DNA of 64,000 nucleotides from CAVQBC01 sp963710665 (lineage in GTDB: Bacteria > Actinomycetota > Thermoleophilia > Solirubrobacterales > Solirubrobacteraceae), in contig CAVQBC010000006.1 of the NCBI GenBank assembly GCA_963710665.1, positions 496,001 to 560,000 on the forward strand, in the 5' to 3' direction. The notes beneath the pieces are model-generated. The model did not search any database. It had not been told where the DNA came from and worked only from the letters and a program-made list of their open reading frames with translations. A program made the position numbers and the translations under genes. This document shows, piece after piece, positions 63,520 through 64,000 of this stretch. The first letter of the stretch is position 1. Every line of letters begins with the position of its first letter.

Positions 63520-64000
63520 TCAGGGCAGCGGCTTCAGCCCGCCGCCGCGCTGCGCCTCGCTGCGGTAGTCCGCGCGCTCGCAGTTGCGGAACTTGTAGTC
63601 GCGCTTGCGCGACTTCGCGACGTGGTAGATGTCGCGTCCCCGTCCGCAGTCGACGATCCCGCGGCCGTAGTGGACCGAGATCGCGTCGTTCCCCGGCCCG
63701 CCGAAGACCAGGTTGCGGCCGTGGGAGCCGTAGATGAAGTCGTTGCCGGGGCCGCCGGAGATGCGGTCGGTCTGCGTGGCCGGCTGGTTGCCGCCCTCCC
63801 AGTCGCCCCACAGGACGTCCGAGCGCGCGCGGCCCGCCAGCCGGTCGGACCCGTGGTGGCCGAGCAGCTCGTCCGAGCGGCGCGTGCCGTGGAACACGGA
63901 CGACTGGCCGTTGGCCTTCTCGACCTTCCCGTTGATCCTCGGCCAGTGGGCGTGCGACGCGCAGTCGTCGCACGGCTGTCCGGGGATGTGATCCCCCCAC
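63520..64000 (-). CDS. RTX-like calcium-binding repeat protein (partial, 5' end beyond the right edge)
   Basis: The frame is open to base 64000, giving the last 159 residues. Repeats such as SDELLGHHGSDRLAG, SDVLWGDWEGGN, ISGGPGNDFIYGS and VFGGPGNDAISV follow the GGxGxD pattern of haemolysin-type calcium-binding proteins, partly degenerate. A Cys (VDCGRG) and another (RNCERAD) suggest the typical actinobacterial end of such exported proteins. The start and any signal peptide are outside the window. Confidence 0.75.
   Translation of the reverse strand, partial: WGDHIPGQPCDDCASHAHWPRINGKVEKANGQSSVFHGTRRSDELLGHHGSDRLAGRARSDVLWGDWEGGNQPATQTDRISGGPGNDFIYGSHGRNLVFGGPGNDAISVHYGRGIVDCGRGRDIYHVAKSRKRDYKFRNCERADYRSEAQRGGGLKPLP

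Overview
The window is very GC-rich, densely coded DNA with frequent GTG starts, many ATGA/TGATG gene overlaps and several apparently leaderless promoters. Gene content (NrfD-type and NAD-linked formate dehydrogenases, SelB/SelD/tRNA-Sec, Rpf-like protein, DyP peroxidase, MoaD-MoaE fusion, Kdp system) points to a high-GC actinobacterium. A soil Thermoleophilia/Solirubrobacterales-like organism is my best guess; that is inference, not a database result. No gap longer than about 240 bases lacks a gene, and I see no CRISPR array, rRNA, insertion sequence or prophage.

Region 1 (1-16.8 kb) is a formate/selenocysteine island. An NAD-linked formate dehydrogenase operon (4621 down to the left edge) and a second, membrane-type formate dehydrogenase operon (15688-10270) both have an in-frame TGA at the selenocysteine position, each followed by a bacterial SECIS hairpin of identical geometry. 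Between them lie fdhD, a MoeA-like fusion gene, selD, the selenocysteine tRNA (selC) and selB. selA is not in the window. A DyP peroxidase with an encapsulin-type cargo peptide follows.

Region 2 (16.8-27.2 kb) holds a Tat-exported DUF839/PhoX-like protein, an FHA protein, a GroES-like protein with a zinc-ribbon tail, a coiled-coil Rpf-like protein, small membrane proteins, a purine permease, a hydroxyacid-oxoacid transhydrogenase-like enzyme and a SELENBP1-like protein with a membrane partner.

Region 3 (27.3-34.2 kb) is the most unusual part: a tandemly duplicated two-gene cassette. Gene A is a secreted, low-complexity Ala/Pro/Val-rich protein with a C-terminal membrane helix and a conserved RWRPV..VSLLERPG end. 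Gene B is a membrane-spanning protein with an outside peptidoglycan-binding domain and an inside, catalytically degenerate serine-resolvase-like domain.

Region 4 (34.2-43.8 kb) has a FetAB-like exporter, a sucrase/ferredoxin-like protein, a zinc alcohol dehydrogenase, a LuxR-type regulator and a molybdate module (molbindin, modC, modB, modA, MerR/TOBE regulator), then an Lrp regulator and a DMT permease.

Region 5 (44.7-54.4 kb) is a potassium module in the order kdpF-A-C-B-kdpD(N-terminal half)-usp. The histidine-kinase half of KdpD and KdpE sit apart, beyond corA.

Region 6 (54.4-61.1 kb) carries a MoaD-MoaE fusion and an operon folE-oxidoreductase-tal-moaC-moaA-moeA. Together with Region 4 and fdhD this supplies molybdenum uptake and cofactor synthesis for the formate dehydrogenases. 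The window ends with a GGDEF-EAL protein and part of an RTX-like repeat protein.

Seven genes contain about 16 single-base frameshifts, concentrated at 44.9-50.4 kb. Nearly all can be repaired by removing one A or T, and the protein on both sides stays conserved, so I treat them as probable assembly errors rather than pseudogenes.
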